The notes under the pieces: model-generated
The model's input: only the letters and a program-made list of their open reading frames with translations
Told to the model about the DNA's origin: nothing
The model's database searches: none
Assembly (NCBI GenBank): GCA_002731875.1
Contig: PCCY01000028.1
Location: 1 to 64,000, forward strand
Source of the DNA: Roseobacter sp.
Lineage (GTDB): Bacteria > Pseudomonadota > Alphaproteobacteria > Rhodobacterales > Rhodobacteraceae
DNA length: 64,000 nt
Direction: 5' to 3'
Shown here: piece by piece, positions 16,619-25,757 of the stretch
Numbering within the stretch: position 1 is the first letter of the stretch
Layout: each line of letters opens with the position of its first letter
Position numbers and translations under genes: made by a program

Positions 16619-17247
16619 GATATGCCTTCCCGTTGTTTTGCAATCCGGTAGTACGAAAACAATGTGCGGGCTGCAACCGATCGCCAAGGCGACCAGCTCT
16701 CAGCCATCGCCGCCAACTGCTTCGGCTTGGGTCGCTCTGGCAGATCAAACAGGATTCGTGATGCCTCCTGCAAGGCCAAATCGCCCTCGGCGAAAACGTC
16801 GGCGCGACCCAGTGAGAACATCGCGTAAATCTGTGCTGTCCATAACCCCACGCCCGGTACGGCCGTCAGCGTCTTGATCACATCTGCATTCGGGGCGTGG
16901 CGCAGGGCGGCATAGTCGATCCGTGCGTCTGCAAGAGCCAAGGCGTAGCGGATTTTCTGGCGGCTCAGACCGGCGCTGCGCAACCCCTCCTCGCCCGCAG
17001 CCGTGATCGCCGCTTCGTCGGTCAGACCTGCCGCGTCCATCTTGGTGCGCATCGCATTGGCCGATGCCACCGATACCTGTTGGCCGATAATCGCCCCGAT
17101 CAATGCGTCAAATCCGTCGTTGCGCAGGCGCAGTGGCAGCGGCCCGGTGGCTTCAAGGGCCGCGGCAAACTGCGTGGACCGCGCCGCCAGCCACGCCGCC
17201 CCCTCAGCGACGTCAGCATCACAGGTGATGATACGCCCGGTGGTCAT
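16615..17247 (-). CDS. DNA-3-methyladenine glycosylase (AlkA-like)
   Basis: Removes alkylated purines in base excision repair. The 210-residue protein has the helix-hairpin-helix-GPD signature LTAVPGVGLWTAQIYAMFSL followed by the catalytic Asp in VFAEGDLALQEA. DALIGAIIGQQVSVASA is the typical N-terminal helix. There is no Ada-type domain, so it is the short AlkA form. The start at MTTGRIITC overlaps the cobK stop as ATGA, and its own stop overlaps the esterase start in the same way. Confidence 0.92.
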   Translation of the reverse strand: MTTGRIITCDADVAEGAAWLAARSTQFAAALEATGPLPLRLRNDGFDALIGAIIGQQVSVASANAMRTKMDAAGLTDEAAITAAGEEGLRSAGLSRQKIRYALALADARIDYAALRHAPNADVIKTLTAVPGVGLWTAQIYAMFSLGRADVFAEGDLALQEASRILFDLPERPKPKQLAAMAESWSPWRSVAARTLFSYYRIAKQREGIS

Positions 17248-17981
17248 AGGGCATTGAGCCATGCCACTGCGGCCCGCGCGGTGGCAAGCTGCCGTGCCCC
17301 TTCCGGCGGTGGAGGGCGATCAATCACGATTGCCCGCACTCCCAGTTCCAGCGCTGCATCCAGCTTGGGCCGGCTTGGTTCACCGCCTACGTTGCGGCAC
17401 ACCAATGTATCAACGTCGAGCCGACTGAACAATGCCGCCTCCTGTGCCCGGGTGTACGGGGGACCCCCATAAACGGCTTCGGCGAACCCGGGCAGCGGGT
17501 TGCGGGTACCGGCGCGCGCCTGACGCAGGAACAGCTTGCGCCCCGTAAAGGGTGCATATTCGTCGATGGTCCCGCGCCCGGTGGCTGCGAACACCCGCGC
17601 CCCGATGGGGATCATGGCTGCGGCCTGTGCAACCGAAACGGCGCGTTCGGCAGGCGGCTTGATTGTCCAGGCGGGTCGCAGCAAACGTGCATAGGGCAGA
17701 CCTGACCACCGCGCCGCATCCTCGGCGATGAGCGAGACATCCGCATCAAAACCGTGCCCGGCATCGCAGATCGCCGTAATACCGTTGTCAGCAAGATAGC
17801 GCTGCATCTGCGCAGAACCGTCGGGGGTCCAAATCTGCGAAGGGACGCTCAGGGGGCCAAAGCTGCGCTCGACCCGGCGCAAGATCGCCTGCGCGGATAG
17901 GTTGGAACCTGACAGCGCAGAGGCAACATCATGCGCCTCGGCGCTGCCGGCAATCAGAAGAATTCTTGGCTTGCGTGTCAT
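17244..17981 (-). CDS. cobK: Precorrin-6A reductase
   Basis: NADPH-dependent reductase of the aerobic cobalamin pathway. The 245 residues begin ILLIAGSAEAHDVASAL and contain GLPYARLLRPAW, RVFAATGRGTIDEYAPFTGR and the C-terminal DTLVCRNVGGEPSRPKLDAA, all family-typical. No other cob gene is adjacent, so the B12 genes must be scattered. The product is relevant here because nrdJ, and probably the MttB-family enzyme, use corrinoids. I set the start at MTRKPRILLI and reject the 64 residues the track adds. Confidence 0.92.
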   Translation of the reverse strand: MTRKPRILLIAGSAEAHDVASALSGSNLSAQAILRRVERSFGPLSVPSQIWTPDGSAQMQRYLADNGITAICDAGHGFDADVSLIAEDAARWSGLPYARLLRPAWTIKPPAERAVSVAQAAAMIPIGARVFAATGRGTIDEYAPFTGRKLFLRQARAGTRNPLPGFAEAVYGGPPYTRAQEAALFSRLDVDTLVCRNVGGEPSRPKLDAALELGVRAIVIDRPPPPEGARQLATARAAVAWLNAL

Positions 17982-18056
17982 GGCGCGATGATCGTTTAGC
18001 TGTCTTGCGGGCGCAAGGGGCTTGCAGCGCCTCAAGCCGCGGTCTACGCATTCGCA

Positions 18057-19283
18057 ATGACAGCGATTGATGATACCCGCGCCAAGCGAAACGTCACCGT
18101 TCTGGTGACCGCACAGGCATTTCTTGGCAGCCAAATGCCGATGTACTTTGTCATCGGAGGATTGGCAGGCCAACAGCTTTCTCCCAATGCCTGCCTTGCA
18201 ACCTTGCCTATTTCGATGATCGTGTTCGGGTCAATGACCACCGCGCCGTGGTTGTCCACGGTGATGCAGCGGCTTGGGCGGCGCTCGGGGTTTGTCACCG
18301 GTGCTGCCGGGGGTATGACGGGGGCCGCGATCTGCGCCTATGCATTGACCGTCCAAAGCTTTGGGTTCTTTCTGCTGGGAAGCTATCTTTTGGGCATCTA
18401 TATGTCTTCACAAGGTTTCTTCCGTTTCGCGGCAACCGATACGGCGTCGGATGAATTCAGACCCAAGGCCATTTCGTATGTTATGGCAGGAGGGCTGATC
18501 TCGGCGATCATCGGCCCGCAACTCGTGGGCATGTTGACCGGGGTCAATGGGGCCGCCACGGTGATGCGGTTCTTTCCGGTTTACGTGGCGGCGATCGTAT
18601 TGAATGCAATCGGCATGGCACTGTTCGCCTTTCTCGACATTCCCAAGCCACCTGTTCCCAGCGTTGATGCGCCCAAGGGCCGCACACGCACGCAGCTATT
18701 GACCACCCCGCGCATCGCTGTCGCGGTGATCTGCGGCATGGTGTCCTATGCGCTGATGAACCTGGTGATGACGTCGACGCCCCTGGCCGTCGTCGGTTCT
18801 GGATTTGACATTGTCGACGCCTCGCACGTGGTGACAGGTCACGTACTGGCGATGTATGCGCCATCCTTTTTTACCGGCCATCTCATTGCGCGGTTCGGCG
18901 TTGAAAAGATCGTCGGTCTCGGCCTCGCCATTCTAGCGTTGGCAGGAGTGGTCGCGCTTCAGGGTGTCGACCTGAACAACTTCTATATCGCGCTGATCCT
19001 GCTTGGCGTAGGCTGGAATTTCGGTTTTATCGGTGCAACGTCGATGCTGGCTGGAGCGCATGCCCCGCACGAGCGTGGCCGCATGCAGGGCCTGAACGAT
19101 CTGCTGGTGTTTGGCGGCGTCACCTTTGCATCGCTGGCTAGCGGTGGGCTCATGAACTGTTCAGGCGGCGATCCAATCCAGGGCTGGTCCGCCGTTAACA
19201 TGGCGATGATACCATTTCTGGTGTTGGCCGGCGGGGCACTGCTCTGGCTCATGTTTCGCCGCCCCACACCCTCTCACGCGTGA
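18057..19283 (+). CDS. MFS transporter
   Basis: A 408-residue inner membrane carrier with about 12 hydrophobic segments in two halves. The first loop region has VMQRLGRRSGFVTGA, similar to motif A between helices 2 and 3. GRMQGLNDLLVFGGVTFAS in the second half is common in YcaD/drug-type MFS members. The substrate cannot be told from sequence. It is divergent from cobK across 75 bases and convergent with the phytoene-synthase-like gene. Confidence 0.9.
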   Translation: MTAIDDTRAKRNVTVLVTAQAFLGSQMPMYFVIGGLAGQQLSPNACLATLPISMIVFGSMTTAPWLSTVMQRLGRRSGFVTGAAGGMTGAAICAYALTVQSFGFFLLGSYLLGIYMSSQGFFRFAATDTASDEFRPKAISYVMAGGLISAIIGPQLVGMLTGVNGAATVMRFFPVYVAAIVLNAIGMALFAFLDIPKPPVPSVDAPKGRTRTQLLTTPRIAVAVICGMVSYALMNLVMTSTPLAVVGSGFDIVDASHVVTGHVLAMYAPSFFTGHLIARFGVEKIVGLGLAILALAGVVALQGVDLNNFYIALILLGVGWNFGFIGATSMLAGAHAPHERGRMQGLNDLLVFGGVTFASLASGGLMNCSGGDPIQGWSAVNMAMIPFLVLAGGALLWLMFRRPTPSHA

Positions 19284-19290
19284 CCGCGTC

Positions 19291-20061
19291 CTACCAGCGG
19301 CCGGAAACCGCCCGCCATGACAGCACAAAGCGGTCCAGCGGCGGCAACTGTGCCTCTCTTACGCGCGCGGGTCGCGCGATCGCAGCCCGTAAAACTCTGG
19401 CGCTGGCCGCGACGGAGTACATTGCAGGTCTTGCGGCTTTGGAAACCTTGCCACGACTGCGACGGGCGCGATCCAACCGTTTCAGCGCCCGATCGGCCAA
19501 CCTTGCGACACCCGCTTCGGTACCGTCAAGCAAGGGAACCCGCCCAAGCTCCACCAACCGCGGTATCGCAAGCAGCCAGGCGGCCACGCCTGCGCCATAA
19601 GCCGCATCGCGTACCGTAGGTTCATCCGCTTGGCCCAAACGCCGGGCTGCAACCCACATCAGGTTCCCGGCGGTCTGGTCTATATACGCGTCGAAATGTG
19701 CGTCATCTTCAAACGGATCACGGTAAATATCCCAGCGTCGCGCAGCAACCAACCCATCAAGCAACCCCGCATCGTCAGCGGTGATCGCCGCAGCAAGCGG
19801 AGTGGCGACCTCGTGGCGGCGTACCGTTTCGCCGTTGGCTATTTCCTCGCAGACATCGCGCCACCACTGCAAACGCATTTCAGCGATCATCGCTTCCTGC
19901 GTGACCCAGGGGGCACGTGCCACTTCTATGTTGAACGCATAAAGCGGAAACAACACGCGCCGCGCATTCAACGGGGCCGCCATGGTGGCACGGAATCGCA
20001 AAGAGTCCGCCCGCTCAACGAGCCCAGCACAGGCAACCAGATCGGCGTCAAATTCCATCAA
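19291..20061 (-). CDS. Squalene/phytoene synthase family protein
   Basis: A 256-residue all-helical protein with MAAPLNARRVLFPLYAFNIE and MRLQWWRDVCEEI, the signatures of the trans-isoprenyl synthase fold. It is closest in style to the mitochondrial NDUFAF6-like group: the Asp-rich motifs DxxxD of true phytoene synthases are weak (DIYRDPFEDDAHFDAYIDQT). A role in carotenoid synthesis is therefore doubtful. No crt genes are nearby. The next methionine codon (MEFDADL) is an equally good start. Confidence 0.82.
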   Translation of the reverse strand: MMEFDADLVACAGLVERADSLRFRATMAAPLNARRVLFPLYAFNIEVARAPWVTQEAMIAEMRLQWWRDVCEEIANGETVRRHEVATPLAAAITADDAGLLDGLVAARRWDIYRDPFEDDAHFDAYIDQTAGNLMWVAARRLGQADEPTVRDAAYGAGVAAWLLAIPRLVELGRVPLLDGTEAGVARLADRALKRLDRARRSRGKVSKAARPAMYSVAASARVLRAAIARPARVREAQLPPLDRFVLSWRAVSGRW

Positions 20062-20070
20062 ATCAACTCT

Positions 20071-21687
20071 CTATCCGTTGCTGTCGCGGATCAGTTTCCA
20101 GCGGATCGCATCCAGCAGTGCCTCGAACGAGGCATCCACTATGTTCGCCGACACGCCCACCGTCGACCAGCGTCGGCCCTGCCCGTCCTCGCTGTCGATG
20201 ATGACACGGGTCACCGCCTCGGTCCCGCCTTGGGTGATGCGGACCTTGAAATCCACCAGATGCATGTCCTCCAGTAGCGCCGAATATTGCCCGAGATCCT
20301 TGACCAGCGCTTTGGAAAGCGCATTCACCGGACCGCGGTCACAGCCTTCGGCATCCATGCTCTCACTGACCGACAGACGCTTTTCACCATCTACTTTCAC
20401 GACGACAACGGCTTCCGAGAGGCTCACCATCTGGTTGTACTTGTTCTTGCGCCGTTCAACAGTGACGCGGTAGCGCTTTACCTCGAACAAGGCGGGCATC
20501 TGCCCCAGAACCTTGCGCGCCAGCAGCTCAAAGCTCGCCTGGGCGGTATCATAGGCATAGCCCTCGGCCTCGCGGGATTTGACCTCATCCAGAATCCGCG
20601 CCAACGCCGGGTCGCCTTTGGTAATCTTCAGCCCTGCACTTTCCAGACGTCGCCGCAGGTTTGACTGGCCAGCCTGGTTCGACATCGGAATGATGCGCGC
20701 ATTGCCCACCAGTGACGGCTCGATATGCTCATAGGTCGATGGATCCTTGAGGATCGCACTGGCGTGCAGCCCCGCTTTATGCGCAAAAGCCGACGACCCG
20801 ACAAAGGCCGCCTGCTTCATCGGGACACGGTTGAGAATTTCATCCAGCGACCGGCTGATCTGCGTGAGGTTGACCAACCCGTCCGGCGTGACCCCGGTCT
20901 TGAAACAGCTGGCATAGGGTTCTTTCAGCAGCAAAATCGGTATCAGCGTCGTCAGATTGGCATTTCCGCAGCGCTCGCCCAGACCATTCAGGGTGCCCTG
21001 GATCTGCCGCGCGCCGGCGTCAATGGCGGCCAGCGAACAGGCGACCGCGTTTTCGGTGTCATTATGCGTATGAATGCCCAGATGCGCGCCGGGGATTCCC
21101 GCCGCGATAACCTCTGCGGTGATGCGCCCGACCTCGGCAGGCATGGTGCCTCCGTTGGTGTCGCATAGCACGATCCAGCGCGCGCCCGCGTCATGAGCCG
21201 CCTGGATCGCGCTCAAGGCGTAATCAGGATTGGCGCGGTAGCCATCAAAGAAATGCTCCGCATCAAAAAGCGCCTCGCGCCCTTGCGCAACAACGTGCCT
21301 GACAGACCGCGCGATATTGTCGGTGTTCTCGTCCAGCGTGATCCCCAGGGCCGCCGACACGTGGAAATCATGGGTCTTGCCGACAAGGCACACGGCCTTC
21401 GTGCCCGCATTCATCACCGCGGCAAGCACATCGTCGTTTTCAGCCGAAATACCGTTGCGTTTGGTCATGCCAAACGCGGTCATGGTGGCACGCGTCGCAG
21501 GTGCTGTCTCAAAAAACGCGGAATCCGTCGGATTCGCCCCCGGCCAACCGCCTTCGATATAATCAACGCCAAGCGTGTCGAGCGCATTGGCGATGCTGAT
21601 CTTCTCGGTGGTCGAAAACTGCACCCCTTGGGTCTGCTGCCCGTCACGCAAGGTGGTGTCGTAGATATAGAGGCGCTCTTCAGTCAC
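20071..21687 (-). CDS. cimA: Citramalate synthase
   Basis: Condenses pyruvate and acetyl-CoA to (R)-citramalate, the first step of the threonine-independent isoleucine route. The 538 residues have the TIM-barrel entry YIYDTTLRDGQQTQGVQFS, metal ligands in LGIHTHNDTENAVACSLAA and LNGLGERCGNANL, and a C-terminal regulatory domain of the LeuA type (about 400-538). The length fits CimA better than homocitrate synthase or LeuA. It follows cysS on the same strand after a hairpin, so coupling between them is likely limited. Confidence 0.92.
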   Translation of the reverse strand: MTEERLYIYDTTLRDGQQTQGVQFSTTEKISIANALDTLGVDYIEGGWPGANPTDSAFFETAPATRATMTAFGMTKRNGISAENDDVLAAVMNAGTKAVCLVGKTHDFHVSAALGITLDENTDNIARSVRHVVAQGREALFDAEHFFDGYRANPDYALSAIQAAHDAGARWIVLCDTNGGTMPAEVGRITAEVIAAGIPGAHLGIHTHNDTENAVACSLAAIDAGARQIQGTLNGLGERCGNANLTTLIPILLLKEPYASCFKTGVTPDGLVNLTQISRSLDEILNRVPMKQAAFVGSSAFAHKAGLHASAILKDPSTYEHIEPSLVGNARIIPMSNQAGQSNLRRRLESAGLKITKGDPALARILDEVKSREAEGYAYDTAQASFELLARKVLGQMPALFEVKRYRVTVERRKNKYNQMVSLSEAVVVVKVDGEKRLSVSESMDAEGCDRGPVNALSKALVKDLGQYSALLEDMHLVDFKVRITQGGTEAVTRVIIDSEDGQGRRWSTVGVSANIVDASFEALLDAIRWKLIRDSNG

Positions 21688-21701
21688 GTCCTACCCCCAA
21701 C

Positions 21702-21757
21702 TTCATTTTGCCCAATAAACTCCGGGGAGCGTGAGGGGCTGGCCCCTCACTCCGGCA
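21702..21757 (-). repeat. Shared 3'-end element, copy B, with terminator
   Basis: After the cysS stop, the minus strand reads GTGAGGGGC-CA-GCCCCTCAC (a perfect 9-bp stem, 21731-21750), flanked by CCGG on both sides. GGAGTTTATTGGGCAAAATGAAG follows. Copy A near 12.6 kb has the same order: hairpin, GGAGTTT, GGGCAAAATGAA. It probably ends cysS transcription. Confidence 0.65.
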
Positions 21758-21792
21758 ATCGCGCACTTGCGCCGCCCCCGCCTGAGCCCACG

Positions 21793-23217
21793 TCATTTCA
21801 GCGCCTCGAGCTTCGCGGGATCAAAGTCAGCAACAAGCTCCCAGCCCGATGTGCCATCCTTCCGGTCTGTGACCCTGATGCCGGCCCCCAAAAGCCCGTC
21901 GCGGATGCGATCTGCTTCGGAAAAATTTCTTTCGCTCTTGGCCTTGGCGCGCGCACCAATCAAGTCGTTCACGGTATTTGCAACCATCACGTTAATCGGC
22001 TCGGTCATTGCCGGAATGCTGCTTTTTCGAAAATACTCAAAATCAGCAGCTGGTAGGCCAAGATATCGTGCCGAAGCAACGAATTGCTCCATGTTTCCGT
22101 CCTTGAACAGCCGGTGCAACACTGAAATCGCCCCCGGCGTATTCAGGTCTTCCGCAAGACAATCCATCACGTCGTTGTCGATATGCTTGCGATCGAATTC
22201 GCTGGCAGCAGTGTCACTGACAATCGATATCCGGTCGGGGTTATTCCATTCGCGCAGCGTCTTTTCGGCCTCGTCGCGCTTCTTGTCGGTCCAGTCCATC
22301 GGCTTGCGGTAATGGGTGCTGAGCATCACGAAACGGATCACCTCGCCCGGTACACCCTGATCCAACAAGTCGCGCACGGTGAAAAAGTTGCCGAGCGATT
22401 TGGACATCTTCTTGCCCTCGACCTGCAACATTTCGTTGTGCATCCACACATTGGCAAATTCGCTTTCAGGGTGTGCACAGCAGCTTTGGGCGATCTCATT
22501 CTCGTGATGCGGGAACATCAGGTCATTGCCGCCGCCGTGGATGTCGAAATGCGCGCCCAGCAACTCGTACGCCATGGCCGAGCATTCGATGTGCCAACCC
22601 GGACGACCCCGCCCCCACGGACTGTCCCATCCGGGCGTATCAGCGTCTGACGGTTTCCACAGAACGAAATCCATCGGGTTGCGTTTGTAGGGGGCGACTT
22701 CGACCCGAGCGCCAGCAATCATATCGTCAATCGACCGGCCAGACAGCGCACCGTATTTCTTGTAGCTTTCGACGGCGAACAGCACGTGGCCTTCGGCGGC
22801 ATAGGCATGACCCTTGGCAATCAGCCCTTCGATCATCGAGACCATCTGGGGAATATACGCGGTGGCACGCGGCATGTGGTCCGGCTCGAGAGCACCGACA
22901 GCGGCCATGTCCTCCAGAAACCACTGCGTTGTCTCAGCCGTGATCTGGCCGATCGACCGCCCGCTTTCCGCGGCGCGCGCGTTGATCTTGTCATCCACAT
23001 CGGTGAAGTTGCGCACATAGGTGACGTGATCGTTGCCATAGACATGGCGCAGCAGCCGGTTGAGCACGTCAAAAACGATGACGGGGCGCGCGTTGCCTAG
23101 ATGGGCGCGGTCATAGACTGTCGGTCCGCAGACATACATCCGCACGTTCTTGTCATCGATGGGCGTGAAAACCTCGCGCTGGCGGGTTTTGGTGTTGTGC
23201 AGCTTGATCGTGGTCAT
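21793..23217 (-). CDS. cysS: Cysteinyl-tRNA synthetase
   Basis: Class I synthetase charging tRNA-Cys. The 474 residues have the HIGH-type motif in [14 protein letters not shown], the KMSKS motif in [14 protein letters not shown] and the zinc ligands, the first Cys being in [33 protein letters not shown] is diagnostic. The start at [13 protein letters not shown] fits the family; the 13 extra residues in the track lack support. It is longer at the C-terminus than archaeal forms but usual for alphaproteobacteria. Confidence 0.96.
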   Translation of the reverse strand: MTTIKLHNTKTRQREVFTPIDDKNVRMYVCGPTVYDRAHLGNARPVIVFDVLNRLLRHVYGNDHVTYVRNFTDVDDKINARAAESGRSIGQITAETTQWFLEDMAAVGALEPDHMPRATAYIPQMVSMIEGLIAKGHAYAAEGHVLFAVESYKKYGALSGRSIDDMIAGARVEVAPYKRNPMDFVLWKPSDADTPGWDSPWGRGRPGWHIECSAMAYELLGAHFDIHGGGNDLMFPHHENEIAQSCCAHPESEFANVWMHNEMLQVEGKKMSKSLGNFFTVRDLLDQGVPGEVIRFVMLSTHYRKPMDWTDKKRDEAEKTLREWNNPDRISIVSDTAASEFDRKHIDNDVMDCLAEDLNTPGAISVLHRLFKDGNMEQFVASARYLGLPAADFEYFRKSSIPAMTEPINVMVANTVNDLIGARAKAKSERNFSEADRIRDGLLGAGIRVTDRKDGTSGWELVADFDPAKLEALK

Positions 23218-23447
23218 GTGGCGCGTCCTTACGCAAGGATGGCGCGGGCATGGCACAGAAATCTTGGGAAGAAAACGTTGTGAACAGGCCCGCCGGAAGG
23301 TCTTAGCAGGAAATACAGCAAATAATGAGTGTGTTCGTGTTCATACTGCTTGCGTAGCCCGAGCATGGCCCGAGGGTCAAGCCTGATTGACAAATCACCC
23401 TTGCTCTGCGCCCCTGCGTCCTTCATCTGGAATAACGGAGGCAGGCC

Positions 23448-24620
23448 ATGCAACTTTCATCACGCATAACAGATCTACTTGGTGGCGGTTCTGACGGCTG
23501 GGGTGTGTTTTTAAAGGCCCGCCGCATGATCGGTGACGGCGTATCGGTTACCGAACTGACCATCGGCGAACACGACATCCGTACCGCCGCCCCGATCTTG
23601 CAGGAAATGCACCGTGCGGCAATTGCCGGCCATACCGGCTATGCCGCCGTGCCCGGTACCGACAGCCTGCGCGACGCGGTGGCGGCACGTGTCCGTGAAC
23701 GCACCGGCGTTTCCACGACGCGCGACAATGTGCTGATCACCCCCGGCGGGCAGGCTGCCTTGTTCGCGGCGCATGTGGCTGCGTGCGACCCAGGTGACAC
23801 CGCGCTTTATATCGACCCCTACTATGCCACGTATCCCGGCACGATCCGGGGTGTCAGCGCGGTCCCACAGCGCGTTCCCGCCCGCGCCGAGGACGCGTTT
23901 CAACCCCGGCCCGAAACCATCGCCGCCGTGGCTGCCGGGGCTAAATCGCTGCTGATCAATTCGCCCAACAACCCGACCGGCGTCGTCTATTCCCGTGCCA
24001 CCTTGGAAGGTATCGCGCGGGTATGCATCGACCACGATCTTTGGTTGATTTCGGATGAAGTATACGACACGCAAGTCTGGACCGGCGAGCACGTGTCGCC
24101 ACGGGCCCTGCCTGATATGGCGCATCGTACGCTTGTCGTGGGATCCATGTCCAAGAGCCATGCAATGACCGGGTCTCGCTGTGGCTGGATCGTCGGCCCG
24201 GTCGAGGCAATTGAACACCTCACCAACCTGGCCACGCACACCACTTACGGCGTGCCGGGCTATATTCAGGACGCGGCTCTGTTCGCCCTGTCGCAAGGCC
24301 CCGAATTCGAAGCGGAAATAGCCGCCCCGTTCGCGCGCCGCCGCCAGCTCGCCCGAGGGATCCTTGCCGGTCAGAACGCTGTTTCGCTCGTCCCCGCGGA
24401 TGGTGCAATGTATCTGATGCTCGATATCCGCAGCACCGGCATGACGGGCGAAGAATTTGCCAATGCGCTGTTGGATCAACACCATATCGCGGTCATGCCG
24501 GGCGAAAGCTTTGGTGACGCCGCTGCGGGTCACATCCGTGTGGCGATGACGATCGAAGACGGCGAATTCGGCAACGCTGTCAGCACATTATGCAAATTTG
24601 CTGAAGAGCTCGCCGCATAG
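23448..24620 (+). CDS. Pyridoxal-phosphate-dependent aminotransferase (class I/II)
   Basis: Fold-type I aminotransferase of 390 residues. The substrate and PLP contacts are LITPGGQAALFAAH, INSPNNPTGVVYSRATL, LISDEVYDTQVW and the Schiff-base lysine in VGSMSKSHAMTGSRCGW. The donor and acceptor cannot be assigned; aspartate/arginine-pyruvate type is the nearest. A CGGAGGCAGG site precedes the start. A second member of the family lies at 43.5 kb. A strong hairpin follows the stop. Confidence 0.9.
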   Translation: MQLSSRITDLLGGGSDGWGVFLKARRMIGDGVSVTELTIGEHDIRTAAPILQEMHRAAIAGHTGYAAVPGTDSLRDAVAARVRERTGVSTTRDNVLITPGGQAALFAAHVAACDPGDTALYIDPYYATYPGTIRGVSAVPQRVPARAEDAFQPRPETIAAVAAGAKSLLINSPNNPTGVVYSRATLEGIARVCIDHDLWLISDEVYDTQVWTGEHVSPRALPDMAHRTLVVGSMSKSHAMTGSRCGWIVGPVEAIEHLTNLATHTTYGVPGYIQDAALFALSQGPEFEAEIAAPFARRRQLARGILAGQNAVSLVPADGAMYLMLDIRSTGMTGEEFANALLDQHHIAVMPGESFGDAAAGHIRVAMTIEDGEFGNAVSTLCKFAEELAA

Positions 24621-24623
24621 GAA

Positions 24624-24652
24624 AAGGCCAGGTGCTAACAGCTCCTGGCCTT
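24624..24652 (+). terminator. Hairpin after the aminotransferase gene
   Basis: AAGGCCAGG and CCTGGCCTT form a perfect 9-bp stem, extended by inner GCT/AGC across a T-T mismatch. It starts four bases after the stop codon and is followed by GGCCCTTTC, a weak T-run. Confidence 0.7.
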
Positions 24653-24765
24653 GGCCCTTTCGGGTGCATCACACTGTCCGATCACGTGACAACGTATCAT
24701 CATGTGACTGTCTGGCTCGGAAATGTCGTTGAAGACATCCCCGAGCTTGCAATGCTACATGCGCT

Positions 24766-25362
24766 TTAGAAGCGGTAGGAGCCACGCAGGTTGAACGTTG
24801 TCACGTCAAGATCTGCACCGGCAGTGTTGTTGATGTCGGTGAACTTGTTTTCCAACAGTTCGGCACCCACGGTGTAACGGTCGGTGACTTTGTATGCCAT
24901 ACCGATACCATAGAACGCGCCATCTTCGTTGCCAAAGGATGTGTCGGCACGAGCATAACCACCGGTTGCGTATACCAGTGTGTTACCAAGATCATAGCCA
25001 GCTTTCAGTTTGGCACGTGACATGGAATCAAGCTGAGCAACACCGTTGTTCAGGTCCATGTTGGTCTTGTCATAATCAAGTTCGCCACCCAGCACGAAGC
25101 GACCGAAGTCATAGTCGTAACCGGCGTGGAAACCATACGAACCGTTGTTACCGTCCAGGGCACCCGGACCGTCCGCATCGGAATAGCCCAACTGCAAACC
25201 AGTGTAGAAACCGGTCCAGTCACTACCCAAATCTGGCGCAGGCATTGGGGCCATCATTACAGGCTCAACCACTGGCTCGGCAAGGCTGCCGGCATAAGCG
25301 CCGCCAGCAAATGCGGTGGAGGCCAGAACTGCGGCGGAGGCGAATTTCATAGTGCGTTTCAT
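24766..25362 (-). CDS. Outer membrane beta-barrel protein
   Basis: A 198-residue exported protein. MKRTMKFASAAVLASTAFAGGAYA is a clean Sec signal with cleavage after AYA. The mature part alternates polar and aromatic residues, with DWTGFYTGLQLGYSD, YGFHAGYDYDFGRFVLGGEL and the terminal FNLRGSYRF; the final Phe is the BAM recognition residue. It is the OmpA-like/opacity porin family of 8-stranded barrels. The start at 25362 has GAGGAG eight bases upstream; the track start is too early and lacks a site. Its biological role is unknown. Confidence 0.9.
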   Translation of the reverse strand: MKRTMKFASAAVLASTAFAGGAYAGSLAEPVVEPVMMAPMPAPDLGSDWTGFYTGLQLGYSDADGPGALDGNNGSYGFHAGYDYDFGRFVLGGELDYDKTNMDLNNGVAQLDSMSRAKLKAGYDLGNTLVYATGGYARADTSFGNEDGAFYGIGMAYKVTDRYTVGAELLENKFTDINNTAGADLDVTTFNLRGSYRF

Positions 25363-25757
25363 TATCATAACTCCTCGATAAAAACGTATCCGAGCGGGCG
25401 TTTCCCACTTCATCGACACAACGCTGCACCTAGGATCTGGTTGCGATTTAGCCCAATCACAGATTGGTGATCGGAATATTGTTGCCGATTTGCGTCACCG
25501 CTTTTTGGGTGTCGATAGCGTCAAAGGCAATCATGGCAGGTCGTTAAAGGCTTTTACGTCGCAAACAGGATAGAAGCGCCGAATTTATTTTCGCAGCATT
25601 GGAACCATCAAGGAGGGTGCCGTATGGAAACAAAGCGTTGCATAGCTATCTGCGTTGCCCGAACCATCGGCGCAGAACGAGGTCGCGCAGCACGGGGTGC
25701 ACCTCTCCAAGGGACTGGAATGTAGCTTTTCAACCTTCCCAACCTTGGATCTATCCC
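25363..25757. other. Divergent intergenic region with a possible leader ORF
   Basis: 395 bases between the outer membrane protein gene (minus) and the MttB-family gene (plus). It must hold promoters for both, but I see no near-consensus pair. The main feature is a 33-codon ORF at 25624-25725 with a perfect AAGGAGG site. The translated track ORF that runs through this region into the methyltransferase looks non-coding before 25758. Confidence 0.5.
25624..25725 (+). CDS. Candidate 33-aa leader ORF
   Basis: ATG at 25624 is preceded by AAGGAGG at 25610-25616, seven bases away, the best Shine-Dalgarno match seen in this window. The peptide METKRCIAICVARTIGAERG... is basic and ends at TAG 32 bases before the next gene. 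It is in another frame from the methyltransferase. It may be a translated leader or chance; no homology is recognised. Confidence 0.35.
   Translation: METKRCIAICVARTIGAERGRAARGAPLQGTGM

Noticed and set aside
23511-24533. 340-aa minus-strand ORF
   Set aside because: Antisense to the aminotransferase gene with its PLP motifs; a shadow frame.
25599-25757. N-terminal extension of the MttB-family gene given in the ORF track
   Set aside because: The extra 53 residues are Arg/Ser-rich and unlike the family, which starts near MTILTPHRSGG.
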